In this document: in pieces, positions 1 through 8,286 of the stretch
Numbering within the stretch: position 1 is the first letter of the stretch
Layout: every line of letters starts with the position of its first letter
Virus record (IMG/VR): IMGVR_UViG_3300031902_000047
Location: 1-26,479 of that record
Origin: a virus
Direction: 5' to 3' (one strand)
DNA: 26,479 nt
Position numbers and translations under genes: made by a program
Notes under the pieces: model-generated
Databases searched by the model: none
The model's input: the letters and a program-made list of their open reading frames with translations, nothing else
Told to the model about the DNA's origin: nothing

Positions 1-387
1 GGGATTGGCGTGAACACAGGTCCAGATGGTATCCTCAAGAATCACCAGAGCCCGCTTCGTGTGTGCTGGGGACACGAATTGCGTGTGTGCCCGATGAATC
101 TCAGCACCAAATTCTGTGACCACCGCTGCGCACCCCTGCGAAACGATGTTGCCGTGCGAATGCCGATGGATCTTGCCAATCCAGATCTCGCCCTTCTTCA
201 TGAACACCGACCGCATGTAGACGCCGGGAGCGAACACATGCTCTGTAGGCAAGTCTTTGGGTGTGAGTTTCTGCTCAACCCCCAACTGGTTCATATGATG
301 CTCAAGAATGCAGATATTACGCCTGACCTCCAGCGGGTCCGGGTTTGTCACAAGCTCCGACAGAAGAATGGGAAGCTGAGTAGACAT
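1..387 (-). CDS. Cupin-like phage protein, C-terminus cut by window edge
   Basis: An open frame starts at ATG 387 (MSTQLPILLSELVTNPDPLE) and runs 129 residues to the window edge with no stop, so the end is missing. The N-terminal part is helical. The second half has a cupin-like rhythm: a GEIWIGKIHRHSHGNIV stretch with clustered His, then VVTEFGAEI, FVSPAHTKRALVILEDTIWT. The pattern of a His-rich strand followed by a proline turn and an EDTxW strand is common in small phage beta-barrel proteins near tail genes; that match is from memory. No good Shine-Dalgarno site precedes ATG 387, and GTG 405 is an in-frame alternative. It lies 45 bases after the preceding gene and is in the same frame. Function unknown; a virion or host-interaction role is a guess. 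Confidence 0.75.
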   Translation of the reverse strand, partial: MSTQLPILLSELVTNPDPLEVRRNICILEHHMNQLGVEQKLTPKDLPTEHVFAPGVYMRSVFMKKGEIWIGKIHRHSHGNIVSQGCAAVVTEFGAEIHRAHTQFVSPAHTKRALVILEDTIWTCVHANP

Positions 388-432
388 GCTGGGGTAGCAT
401 ACCACGCGGGGCGTGTGGAATGCAAGGCGAAT

Positions 433-1854
433 TTACACGCTGTCGCCAAACTCCGCAGTAGGTACGCTGAATCCTGAATTGTAACGGGATACACCGGGGG
501 TAAATCTAACATCGTCTATGTATCCAGCAGACCAGGATGTGGCTCCTGATCGCGCACCGATCTGAAGGTCTGTGTACGTGAAACTCTTAAGTACAGTCGT
601 ACTGGCTCCGACCTGAACACCATTCAGGAATAACCTATACTGCGAACCATTTTTAGTCAACGCAATGTGGTTCCATGCGGCTGCGGTAGGTGTCCCCGCA
701 ACTCCAGAAATATTATTGATACTACTATCACCCACATACCACCCACCGCTGAACCATTCGATATAGAGATCATCCCCCGCAACACCGAAACATAGTGGTA
801 TGAAGTTACCTGCCGCATCTGGACGGAACCAACATTCAACTGTCCACAGGCTTAGAGTACCTAGATTGACGCTAGTAATCGGACACTGAAGGTACTTACC
901 CACATCTACCCGAATAGATGAAGGGCTCCACTGATACTGTGCGGTGCTACGTGTGACGCGACCTACTGGGTTTACGAGATGGTGAGCAGAACTATGGTCG
1001 TAAAACGGATCACATCCTGCGGTGTTGTTAGTGTGAATCAGAAGGTCTACTGACGCGAAATCAGCATCGTGCAGGCCATTCCCAGCGGGGGGTACAAACG
1101 CAGCTTCATCCCATGCCTGAAACCCGTCAGGCAAGTATGACATTTCTGATGCTAGCGTGCGGATGGTGCATACCTCAGCTGTCCCGCCATTTGCACCCTG
1201 AAAGAACGGGTACAACGGAGCCACGTTCATTGCCCCCTGACGGTTTAGAATTCCGTTTTTATCGACCCCGATGTACTGTCCGAAGCTACACCGGAACCCC
1301 ATGATGTCACCCGCCGCAGTGCCGCCGAACCCCGACAGAAAGTTTCCTGCTACCCACACGAGGTTCGCATACAGAGAGACCGTAGCATCGTCAGCCCCCG
1401 GTGAATAAGTTAATGCGAGGGCAGTAGATCCGTGGACACCCACAGCTTGTCCAGACCCGCCGCCTAACGAATTTGCGAAAAATTCAAGATACCAGTTTCC
1501 TGACGAATGTGACGTTAGTCCGCGCCCAGCAAACGCACCCGTTGGACCTGATGCGACGGTTAAGTAGTGACCATTAGAGAATGTGCCCGCGACAGCAGCA
1601 TTGACGTCCGAGGGGTTCCACCCACGAGATACGAACGACTGCGGGACCGGAGCAGTGGACCCTCGTGGCGTGAATACCTTGACTGCCAGCCGCCCCGCCT
1701 GATCCGAGAATTCGTCTGGCCTCGTTGGCGACCTGCGAGCTACCCGGATATCCTGAGGCGGCAGTATCGCGGTGGTGAGGTTCCCAAACGTCCGGCTGGC
1801 TATCTGCTTGTTCGCAATAGCTAGGTCAACCGGCCGAAAGGGGGAGTGGCTCAT
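433..1854 (-). CDS. Tail/fibre-type protein with SPRY-like and LamG-like domains
   Basis: The protein is 473 residues from ATG 1854. I preferred this start to the longer frame (2031) because the ATG shares one base with the TAA of the gene before it (TAATG), and the extra N-terminal residues look like out-of-frame translation of that gene. Residues about 80-260 have SPRY-like features (SGNWYLEFF, then a GDIMGFRCSFGQYIGVDKNG block). Residues 270-473 are a complete concanavalin/LamG-like jellyroll: LLIHTNNT at the start, VECWFRP, WNHIALTKNGSQYRLFLNG, and a closing IDDVRFTPGVSRYNSGF motif. Such domains bind glycans or decorate phage tails. The closing motif is shared with two proteins at 16749-18106. 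Likely a receptor-binding or decoration protein of the virion; role inferred from domains and position. Confidence 0.82.
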   Translation of the reverse strand: MSHSPFRPVDLAIANKQIASRTFGNLTTAILPPQDIRVARRSPTRPDEFSDQAGRLAVKVFTPRGSTAPVPQSFVSRGWNPSDVNAAVAGTFSNGHYLTVASGPTGAFAGRGLTSHSSGNWYLEFFANSLGGGSGQAVGVHGSTALALTYSPGADDATVSLYANLVWVAGNFLSGFGGTAAGDIMGFRCSFGQYIGVDKNGILNRQGAMNVAPLYPFFQGANGGTAEVCTIRTLASEMSYLPDGFQAWDEAAFVPPAGNGLHDADFASVDLLIHTNNTAGCDPFYDHSSAHHLVNPVGRVTRSTAQYQWSPSSIRVDVGKYLQCPITSVNLGTLSLWTVECWFRPDAAGNFIPLCFGVAGDDLYIEWFSGGWYVGDSSINNISGVAGTPTAAAWNHIALTKNGSQYRLFLNGVQVGASTTVLKSFTYTDLQIGARSGATSWSAGYIDDVRFTPGVSRYNSGFSVPTAEFGDSV

Positions 1855-2210
1855 TACGAAATACGGTTCACGTACCCGCCGATGTTGATGGCGCTGGCGG
1901 TGCCAGAAAACGCACGGCAGACCAGACCGTTCTGCAGAACCTGCCCCGTGGCGATAGGGATTGGTGCAGAGTTGGCGGGAATGCTGTACTGCTTCACCAT
2001 GTGGTCGCCGGGATCGGTCACACCACCCCATTCAAGCGTCAGCGTAGCCGCCGAGCCGGTGACGTTCGACGCCCACAGGTAGATTTCATCGAACGACGCA
2101 GTTCCTGCGATTGCCGTGTGGAGCAGAGTGCCGGGTGTGGCTGTCGCAGCAACAGGGATTTCCCGCCCGTTCGTGCTGCCCGAGAGGAGTTGCCGTGAAT
2201 AGGTTGACAT
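1854..2210 (-). CDS. Small beta-rich virion-type protein
   Basis: This gene encodes 118 residues from ATG 2210, with a TTGGAG ribosome site seven bases upstream. The sequence is rich in Thr, Ser, Gly and Ala with alternating hydrophobics (FDEIYLWASNVTGSAATLTLEWGG, VCRAFSGTASAINIGGYVNRI), which suggests a beta-sandwich. It has no signal peptide or membrane segment. Proteins of this look (an adsorption- or fibre-associated barrel ending in a GGYVNRI-type strand) are common next to phage tail genes, but I cannot name the family. It ends inside the TAATG junction with the SPRY/LamG gene, so the two are probably translated together. Confidence 0.75.
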   Translation of the reverse strand: MSTYSRQLLSGSTNGREIPVAATATPGTLLHTAIAGTASFDEIYLWASNVTGSAATLTLEWGGVTDPGDHMVKQYSIPANSAPIPIATGQVLQNGLVCRAFSGTASAINIGGYVNRIS

Positions 2211-2212
2211 GA

Positions 2213-2878
2213 TTACGCTCCAAAAATCTGGGTTGGAAGAATCTGCTGGGAGTCAGCAGTGACTATCGGTGGGGGTGGGGGTGGTCTTGTCATCGCCTTC
2301 TGCGCGATGACAAGGCTTGCATCGTCCACCACTACCGCAGGGGCGGACGCTGGCGCAGAAGCTGACGATGTCGAGCGGCTCAGGGCGCGCTGGGCGAGTA
2401 CAAGGCTAGAATCATCTACTACGACCACCCCCGGAGCGCCAGCCACGCCGACAGCGGCAGGAGCAGGTCGGAAGAATGACCGCTGAGCCAGTACGAGGCT
2501 AGAGTTCTCAGTAAACCCCAGCGTAGCTGCATTCAGTGTAGTGAACGTTCCTGCGGCTGGTGTTGTTGCCCCGATAACTGAGTTATCAATGTTGTTGATG
2601 ACCGCCTTACTGACAGACAGTGTGTTGCTCGCCTTGTTGTACGTGAACGCAGACGATCCGCCGAACGTACCGGAGTCATTGAACTGAACATACGTATTCA
2701 CCCCGCCCGGTGAAGTAGCTGGGGGCGCTGGCGCTGGAGGAGACGGAGCAGGTGCTGCGGATAATGCACGAACCGTAGTGGATAGTTCGTTTATCCACCG
2801 TTTCCACGCCTGATCGAACTGCTTGTCCGGCCCCGCAACAGAGGCATTCAGCGGGGCGGGACTAAGTGGCGTGGTCAC
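2213..2878 (-). CDS. Tail-fibre-type protein with three internal repeats
   Basis: The protein is 221 residues from GTG 2878; the start overlaps the previous stop as GTGA, with GAGG seven bases upstream. Residues 21-39 form a Trp-containing amphipathic helix (FDQAWKRWINELSTTVRAL), followed by a Pro/Ala linker. Then comes YVQFNDSGTFGGSSAFTY (63-80) and IGATTPAAGTFTTL (102-115), both typical of phage tail-fibre proteins. The C-terminal part repeats a SLVLAQR motif three times (about 127-133, 158-164 and 188-194; the last is SLVIAQK), separated by Ala/Pro-rich linkers, and ends with a poly-Pro run and PTQIFGA. No catalytic motif is seen. Likely a virion fibre or adaptor, inferred from motifs and from its place after the gp10-like gene. 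Confidence 0.8.
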   Translation of the reverse strand: MTTPLSPAPLNASVAGPDKQFDQAWKRWINELSTTVRALSAAPAPSPPAPAPPATSPGGVNTYVQFNDSGTFGGSSAFTYNKASNTLSVSKAVINNIDNSVIGATTPAAGTFTTLNAATLGFTENSSLVLAQRSFFRPAPAAVGVAGAPGVVVVDDSSLVLAQRALSRSTSSASAPASAPAVVVDDASLVIAQKAMTRPPPPPPIVTADSQQILPTQIFGA

Positions 2879-4302
2879 TGCATCGCCTCAGTGCCGGGGG
2901 ATATGACTGCCTCCCCGAGCGTGATAACCCACTGCACTGGATCAGTCATGGTAAAGCGGAACACGAAGTCTCTGGCTGAACCAATGCGGTCCCAGTTGAC
3001 TTGTTTACGGAACTGCCCCTGTCTGCCAAGAGATTTCCAGCGTTCAGGACCGAAAGTCTTTCCACCGTCGATGCTAACCTGCATCATGATCTGTGGGTTA
3101 GACCCCTGCCCCACCGTCAGCGCGCCGCCGACTTCAACTTCAAGATTGATGTCTGATATAGCGAACTCATTACCATCAAGTCGCACATGACGAGACGTGA
3201 CCATGCGTTTGATAGCCGCACCGCTCTCAGTGAATAGACTAGCTGAAAGCTGATACCCAACGCCAGAATTAGCATCGCTGACGTAGTTCTCAGTGTGAAA
3301 TACAATGCCCAGATTAGCGAAGTGGCGCACATTATCGCCCACTCCGCTCTGAGTCTCGTACCACATGCCAGTGAGCGAATCAAACAGGAACGAGCGGTTA
3401 GCTGAAGGAAACGTGAGCTGATACATGGGATGACCGTCCACCATGTATGTCAGCCCCAGCGCATCGCTGAACACAGTGAAGCTAGTGATGATATTCTCTA
3501 TGTCCGAAGTGCTCACCCGATGCGGAACGTAGTTGTTCAGCGTCATCACCTGCACGCCCCCCTGAGGGTTCTGCGCAAGAAAAATCATCGAGTTGTTCAG
3601 CAGCGCACGGCTATACTTCGCTGCGAGACCCCACGTTTGGCTCAAGCCATTGACACGCGAGTATGGGTTGGGAGACGTTCCGATGTCCTGCCAACACTCC
3701 ATGTTTTTCGGCCCCCACAGAATCAGCATACCATTCAGCACATCGACTGCAATCAACAAGTCGCTGGAATTCTCTTTCGTACCAAAGATGATAGGCGTCC
3801 ACAGGGTAACGTCAAGTTGAGAACTGACGTAATACGACCGAGAATTTGGAACTTCGCAGATGGCACGGGTGTTCAGAACTGCGACCGTCGTAGCACCATT
3901 CGGGAAGTTAGCATCCGTGATTAGCGTGGGGGCACCGGCTGGCAACGCGAGCGCATATCCCCGACTACCGTCCACGAAGATCAGCTGGATGCTGTTGTCA
4001 TCCATCGTGACATACTGCCCCGTGTTACTGATGGTGCCCAGTATAGAGAACGAGTGGTCGTTCGCAACCAGGAACACTGTGCTGCCCGCGACGACGTACT
4101 TGTAATCGCCTACCACCCGCCAGCCACGAATGGGGCCGTCTGTCAGCGTGTACTGAGAGAACGATCCCGGCGTACCACGAATGACAATCTTCGACTTGTC
4201 TTCGTCAGCGCGAATATCGTAGAAACAGTTGATCCGCCGCTGCGCGGTGATCGTAGAACTCAGGGACTTAATCCCCGTACCGAACAGCGGAATCGGCTTC
4301 AT
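2875..4302 (-). CDS. Packaged-DNA stabilisation protein, P22 gp10-like
   Basis: The protein has 475 residues, close to P22 gp10 (about 470), a beta-propeller-like protein that closes the portal after packaging and is part of the tail hub. Visible features are the N-terminal RRINCFYDIRADEDKSK, IRGTPGSFSQYT, repeated short strands (YKYVVAGSTVFLV, IQLIFVDGSRGYAL), the central NGMLILWGPKNMECWQD and AQNPQGGVQVMTL, and a C-terminal WKSLGRQGQFRKQVNWDRIG block. The last block has the typical layout of the conserved end of this family. It begins at ATG 4302, overlapping the preceding TAA (TAATG), directly after the gp4-like gene; this gp4-gp10 order supports the call. Acts in the virion neck. Confidence 0.85.
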   Translation of the reverse strand: MKPIPLFGTGIKSLSSTITAQRRINCFYDIRADEDKSKIVIRGTPGSFSQYTLTDGPIRGWRVVGDYKYVVAGSTVFLVANDHSFSILGTISNTGQYVTMDDNSIQLIFVDGSRGYALALPAGAPTLITDANFPNGATTVAVLNTRAICEVPNSRSYYVSSQLDVTLWTPIIFGTKENSSDLLIAVDVLNGMLILWGPKNMECWQDIGTSPNPYSRVNGLSQTWGLAAKYSRALLNNSMIFLAQNPQGGVQVMTLNNYVPHRVSTSDIENIITSFTVFSDALGLTYMVDGHPMYQLTFPSANRSFLFDSLTGMWYETQSGVGDNVRHFANLGIVFHTENYVSDANSGVGYQLSASLFTESGAAIKRMVTSRHVRLDGNEFAISDINLEVEVGGALTVGQGSNPQIMMQVSIDGGKTFGPERWKSLGRQGQFRKQVNWDRIGSARDFVFRFTMTDPVQWVITLGEAVISPGTEAMQ

Positions 4303-5264
4303 TACGGTTCCTCAGCGTTCGCAACGAAGAATAGGCTGGAGAACTCAGCATCTTTCTGCTGTGCAATGCGCAGCGAAGTGATGAAGTTCTCTTGCATCAG
4401 TGGGGTCCAGATGCGGTTGAACATCGGGCAAATCAACTTGGAGAGCCCCCAACTCAGTGGAAGGAACCACTCCTGAGGATAGCTCGGGGTGTCCAGTGGG
4501 TTGATCAAATCTTGAATCGGCTCCATGTACGTGAGCACCAGATGCTTGGTCACGTCCTGCGCCGCGCCGCCATCTGTATAGAGATACGAGTTGCCCAGTT
4601 GATTCTCGTAGTAGATGGACGTCGGATCCTGCATGTTGGTGACGTCAGTCTTATTCGGCAGGATGTCGTACTCCTGCGTCGTCTTGAATATCCGAATAGG
4701 TGTGTCCACCGACCAGATGTCACGTAGAACCGCAGCCTCGATGAACAGGGGTTGCTGAGCAGTCGTCGTGTACGTGAACACCACATTGGTCGCGGATGCA
4801 CCACTCGGCAAGCCAGTGGCAATCGTGATCGTTGTAGACGGCAGCGTTAGCACGGTAGTCCAGAACAGCTCCCCGCTGTCCAGTTCAATGCCTATCTTGT
4901 CCCCAATGACCAGCCCTGTGATGCTGTTCAGCACCAAGGACGTCGCGGCAGCGGCAGCGGCAGCGGCCAGAGTTCTACCCGTGTAGCTGTTCGTCCACCC
5001 CGTAGCTCCCGGCCCGACGGTGTACTGCCCCGTAGTGTTGGAGAGGAACAGGTGACCCCTCTTGCGCGTCCAGACCTTCAAGCCGGGTGCGAAGTCAGCC
5101 TTCCCCATCCACTGCTTGCACATCATGTTCAGCATCAGCCCGATGTCAGCAGTCTGAACTGCATCCGGCGTATCGTACGCCCCCAGCTTGCCGATGTTCA
5201 ACATCGACTGACGGATGAGGTCATCCCGCGTGACCGAGAACGAGTAGACGCCAGAAGTAGTCAT
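4302..5264 (-). CDS. Head-completion/adaptor ring protein, P22 gp4-like
   Basis: The protein has 320 residues from ATG 5264, with GAGG eight bases upstream. It starts with a helical part (DDLIRQSMLNIGKLGAYDTPDA, LMLNMMCKQWMGKADFAPGLKVWTRK in two segments), as in the adaptor that docks under the portal in P22-like and T7-like phages. A beta-rich middle region (about 60-190) includes a run of Ala encoded by a GGCAGC hexamer repeat at 4945-4967 and TSLVLNSITGLVIGDKIGIEL. The C-terminal half (LVLTYMEPIQDLINPLDTP, YPQEWFLPLSWGLSKLICP) matches the pattern of tail-tube/neck adaptor proteins. It is larger than P22 gp4 because of the middle insertion. Neighbouring gp10-like gene supports the assignment. 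Confidence 0.8.
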   Translation of the reverse strand: MTTSGVYSFSVTRDDLIRQSMLNIGKLGAYDTPDAVQTADIGLMLNMMCKQWMGKADFAPGLKVWTRKRGHLFLSNTTGQYTVGPGATGWTNSYTGRTLAAAAAAAATSLVLNSITGLVIGDKIGIELDSGELFWTTVLTLPSTTITIATGLPSGASATNVVFTYTTTAQQPLFIEAAVLRDIWSVDTPIRIFKTTQEYDILPNKTDVTNMQDPTSIYYENQLGNSYLYTDGGAAQDVTKHLVLTYMEPIQDLINPLDTPSYPQEWFLPLSWGLSKLICPMFNRIWTPLMQENFITSLRIAQQKDAEFSSLFFVANAEEP

Positions 5265-5265
5265 G

Positions 5266-5793
5266 CTAGAACCTCACCATAGCCTTGCCGCCACGAGTCT
5301 TATCGATGACCCACCCAGTCTCTTCCAGCGCAGCCGTCGCCCCCGCGAGCAGCCACACATCGTCGAATACCATCTTGCCGCCCTGAACCATCATAGGGCC
5401 AAGAACGGCGCATGCATCCTTGATGGACTGATATTGGTCCGCGTCGATGTGCGCGAATGCAATGGGGGGCATGGGTACGACGGAAGCCGGAAACACACCC
5501 TGAACTACAGTAGCGTAGGGAATCGCAGAACGGACGAAATCTACGCTGGTATCCCCGAAATCGCCAACTGGGTGCGGATCAAGCGAACCCTGCATCGGTA
5601 TGCCGGTGAACGTGTCGTACAGGTAGATTTCACGATCTTGGTACGCAGCGATTTTGGATAGGTGCCACGCAGTCCCGCCCCGGTACACACCTAGCTCTAC
5701 GAAACAGCCTGCGGGGGTAGATTCAGCTTCCTCGCACAGGAAGTAAATCTGGTCTTGACCGACTACCGACATCGGAATACGCTCTTCAGTCAT
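5266..5793 (-). CDS. TylF/MycF-type SAM-dependent O-methyltransferase
   Basis: The protein is 175 residues from ATG 5793, chosen because it forms an ATGA overlap with the previous gene and has AAGGAA seven bases upstream; the longer frame (5847) adds only out-of-frame residues. A Rossmann-type SAM motif FVELGVYRGGTAWHLSKI is followed by the acidic strand end LYDTFTGIP. FAHIDADQYQS and MVFDDVW give the Asp/His pattern that binds metal in TylF-like sugar O-methyltransferases. It is shorter than full TylF (about 250), so it may be a minimal version. Its partner gene is a methyltransferase-glycosyltransferase fusion, so both may modify a glycan on virion proteins or on the host surface. The substrate is unknown. 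Confidence 0.82.
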   Translation of the reverse strand: MTEERIPMSVVGQDQIYFLCEEAESTPAGCFVELGVYRGGTAWHLSKIAAYQDREIYLYDTFTGIPMQGSLDPHPVGDFGDTSVDFVRSAIPYATVVQGVFPASVVPMPPIAFAHIDADQYQSIKDACAVLGPMMVQGGKMVFDDVWLLAGATAALEETGWVIDKTRGGKAMVRF

Positions 5794-7355
5794 GCCGCTT
5801 CCTTCTGACGCAGCCATGCGGCGAGTGGCGCGGCGACAGCATGCCACACTTCCTCAACTGAGATTTCAGCTTGGCAGATAGCCGTACTGGTCTCTGGATC
5901 TTGCGTGCAAGTATCCCAGCCGTAGTGCATCATGTGACAGGCTGGAGCTTCATCTTGACCCCGTCCCTTGCAGTGCGTTCCCTTGCTGCTGAGTGAAGTG
6001 GTGTTGACCCAGTCCCGAGTGAGGTTTTCTTCCGTCGAATGCGATAGAAATACAATCTTCGGAACGGGCATGCACGCGGCAGCATTCAGCACGCCAGTCT
6101 CAGGCCCGATAATCAGATTACACTGAGACAAGAAGCTGAGCGACTGTCGGATGCTCCACTTGCCCGATGTCTTGTGAATGCGGGGCTCTTTCTCCCAGCC
6201 CTGCTCCAGAATGACGCACTCCGGACCGCCGACCAAGACGACTTCACACGTGGGAAACTGCACCATCAGGCTGGCGAGGATATTGTCCAATCCTGCCCAC
6301 GTTTTGTGAACAGAACTACCCGCCAGTGACCACATGATGATGGGGCCGGTGCCCATACGCTGACGAGTTTTGCGTGCCCACGCACGCTCGTCATTCGTAG
6401 AGTAGAAGCGCACCTGAGGAACGTGCGGCACCCCTGCCAGCGCATGCTGGAACTCGAGGTAATTCCGGTTCATCATGCTGTGGCGCACGCTCGGGGTCCA
6501 CCCGCCCTGCGCACGTGTCGGCATTGCCAGCAGGGTGCCTTCGACCGACTCGCTCAGGTTGACGAATCGGTCATACTTCTTGCGCTGCCACGCCCAGAAA
6601 TCCACGAGATTGGCGTTTGGCACCTGATCCTTGTCAAACAGGATCAGGTTATCGATGTTGGGGTCGTGCTCGATGGCGTCACTTCCGGGCTTGGAGCAGT
6701 GGAAGGTAACGTGGAATCCTTGATCCTTAAGCCCGCGAACCACGCTGCTAGCCTGTAGCACATCACCGAAGGCTCCGTATCTGACCACAAGAGCGGTCTT
6801 GTGTGGTCGCACTGAGTTCCAGGAGTGGAGCCGGAGTTTCCCGGAGAGTTTCTTGAACACCAGCAGGAAAGAGTACTCCATGCCATCGTTCCGCTCCTGC
6901 TGTGAGACCAAGTCCCACCCATCAGGCATTGCGGCAACGACTTCGTGTGGCAGGAAATCGCGCTTGTGGTCAGGGTTGGCCCCCGGCTCACCCATGTTCG
7001 GGTAGTAGTCCTTGTGCGGGAGGTACATGACCAGATACCCACCCTGCTTGACCAGCCGCCACCACTCCTTCAGCGTGGCGTGCATGTCCTCCACGTGTTC
7101 CAGCGTGTGGCTGGAATAGACCCAATCCATCGAGCAGGAGGCAAACATATCCAGCTTAGATGCGTCAGCCACGATGTCGGGCTTCTGCGTGAAGCCGAAC
7201 GCAACGTGGTTCAAGTTGTCCACGCTGATGGCATGCGGAAGGATCTTGAAATCTCCCGCGCCGATGTCAACCCCACGACCTCGAAGGTACGGAGCGACCT
7301 CCCAAACGATCTTTTTGGACTCGTTGCACTGGGGATCTGTCGCTCTCCAAACCAT
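5790..7355 (-). CDS. Methyltransferase-glycosyltransferase 9 fusion protein
   Basis: The start ATG 7355 has AGGAGA six bases upstream and lies in the 35-base gap after the previous gene; an earlier in-frame codon at 7418 lies inside that gene. The product is 521 residues. Residues 1-170 form a type-11 SAM methyltransferase: VDIGAGDFKILPHAISVDN (29-47), DWVYSSHTLEHVED (77-90), WWRLVKQGGYLVMYLP (98-113). From residue 187 (KTALVVRYGAFGDVLQASSV) the rest resembles ADP-heptose:LPS heptosyltransferases (GT9), with IIMWSLAGSSVHKTW, CEVVLVGGPE and LIIGPETGVLNAAA as donor-binding blocks. GT9 enzymes add heptose-type sugars. The fusion suggests coupled glycosylation and methylation of one product. Target, virion protein or host envelope, is inferred only. 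Confidence 0.85.
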   Translation of the reverse strand: MVWRATDPQCNESKKIVWEVAPYLRGRGVDIGAGDFKILPHAISVDNLNHVAFGFTQKPDIVADASKLDMFASCSMDWVYSSHTLEHVEDMHATLKEWWRLVKQGGYLVMYLPHKDYYPNMGEPGANPDHKRDFLPHEVVAAMPDGWDLVSQQERNDGMEYSFLLVFKKLSGKLRLHSWNSVRPHKTALVVRYGAFGDVLQASSVVRGLKDQGFHVTFHCSKPGSDAIEHDPNIDNLILFDKDQVPNANLVDFWAWQRKKYDRFVNLSESVEGTLLAMPTRAQGGWTPSVRHSMMNRNYLEFQHALAGVPHVPQVRFYSTNDERAWARKTRQRMGTGPIIMWSLAGSSVHKTWAGLDNILASLMVQFPTCEVVLVGGPECVILEQGWEKEPRIHKTSGKWSIRQSLSFLSQCNLIIGPETGVLNAAACMPVPKIVFLSHSTEENLTRDWVNTTSLSSKGTHCKGRGQDEAPACHMMHYGWDTCTQDPETSTAICQAEISVEEVWHAVAAPLAAWLRQKEAA

Positions 7356-7390
7356 CTGAATCTCCTGTGTTGCAGTGCCTGTAGTGTAGC

Positions 7391-7747
7391 CTACTCCACC
7401 GGCTCTGACAACCTCCACATTTCAGATTGTTTGAACTTGAATTTCATCACGTTCAACGCAATGGACGCGTCCTTGACTGCGTCCCACGGCTGATTGTTGT
7501 TCTCAGCTTCTTTGTAGAGCGTAGCCTTGGACACTGCGCCGGACGCCAGCACGTTCTTAAGGAATTCCTGCGCGCTGACCAGTTGATCCGTCTGGATGAG
7601 GTTGTGCTCTTCCACGGATTTCGCGACCGTGGGGGGCGTACCGAGAAGATTCCCCGCGCCATCGTATAGCAGACCATCCTGTTCGTAGCTGGCTCGTGGA
7701 TGACCCGCGATTGCCGCATAGGGCTTACTTCTGTTCAGCGTGCTCAT
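7391..7747 (-). CDS. Conserved-type phage protein of unknown function
   Basis: The gene encodes 118 residues from ATG 7747 with AGGAGA six bases upstream. The N-terminal half is extended and polar (NRSKPYAAIAGHPRASYEQD, then GLLYDGAGNLL), the C-terminal half helical (VEEHNLIQTDQLVSAQEFL, WDAVKDASIALNVMKFKFKQS). A tyrosine-rich N-terminus of this kind, followed by a helical domain, occurs in small proteins of phage structural operons, but I cannot assign a family. There is no membrane segment or catalytic motif. It lies between a run of small genes and the sugar-modification pair, with its own good ribosome site. It may be a head or tail accessory protein. Confidence 0.72.
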   Translation of the reverse strand: MSTLNRSKPYAAIAGHPRASYEQDGLLYDGAGNLLGTPPTVAKSVEEHNLIQTDQLVSAQEFLKNVLASGAVSKATLYKEAENNNQPWDAVKDASIALNVMKFKFKQSEMWRLSEPVE

Positions 7748-7756
7748 TGCGTTCTC

Positions 7757-8002
7757 CTAAATCACGTAGGCTGAGGCTTCCTTGATCTTACCCAGCACGA
7801 CATCCTTGACTGCCCGTATGTCGTCGGCCTGTCGGGAGCGGGTGGCGTGCATCATCGGCGACTTGATTTCGGCGATCAGTGCCTCGATGAAGTCGTCCAG
7901 CGGGCATTCTAGCCCGATGCTGTCGTCGCGGATGGTGACTGTGATTTGCGGGCTGTGCCAGTGGCGGGAAATCACGACCGCCTGCTTTCTGATCTCGGAC
8001 AT
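7757..8002 (-). CDS. Small protein of unknown function
   Basis: This frame encodes 81 residues from ATG 8002, with a weak AGGGG site upstream. It opens with a beta hairpin (AVVISRHWHSPQITVTIRDDSIGLECPL) and then a helix (DDFIEALIAEIKSP), followed by a charged helical tail (RQADDIRAVKDVVLGKIKEASAYVI). It has no membrane segment. It is packed between two genes with gaps of two to nine bases, as expected for an operon member. The same stretch has other open frames on both strands, but this one fits the operon spacing and has balanced composition. Family not recognised. Confidence 0.7.
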   Translation of the reverse strand: MSEIRKQAVVISRHWHSPQITVTIRDDSIGLECPLDDFIEALIAEIKSPMMHATRSRQADDIRAVKDVVLGKIKEASAYVI

Positions 8003-8004
8003 GG

Positions 8005-8277
8005 CTACCCCTGATCGATTGCGGACACGATGCTCGCAAGCCCGGCGAGGGCGGTATTGATCTGCACTATGCCGTTGTAGATTGCGGTGCCCGACCCAGC
8101 GGGCATGGAGGACTCCAGCGAGGACTCCAGCAACGCCGGAGACGCCCCGGCGTTGGTGATCTGGTCTGCAATGGCTTTCAGCCGGGATGCATCGTTGGAT
8201 GCTTGGATGATTTCATTGTTCAGCCCGAGGAGCTTTCGCCCAACGAGGGTGTTTTGCGGAACTACGATACGGCTCAT
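8005..8277 (-). CDS. Small helical protein of unknown function
   Basis: The gene encodes 90 residues from ATG 8277 with GGGGAT about six bases upstream. The N-terminus (SRIVVPQNTLVGRKLLGLNNE) is short and extended. The rest is mostly amphipathic helix with many Ala, Ser and Leu (DASRLKAIADQITNAGASPA, IYNGIVQINTALAGLASIVS), suggesting a coiled-coil or helical bundle in a virion protein. The DNA carries a small duplication (gaggactccagc twice, 8106-8129), giving LESSLESS in the protein. It sits two bases from the next gene. No family recognised; structural or chaperone roles are both possible. Confidence 0.7.
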   Translation of the reverse strand: MSRIVVPQNTLVGRKLLGLNNEIIQASNDASRLKAIADQITNAGASPALLESSLESSMPAGSGTAIYNGIVQINTALAGLASIVSAIDQG

Positions 8278-8286
8278 GTATATCCC

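Noticed and set aside
10-477. Plus-strand frame of 155 residues at the left edge
   Set aside because: It is antisense to the cupin-like gene, is rich in Arg/His/Cys as expected of a shadow frame, and has no ribosome site.
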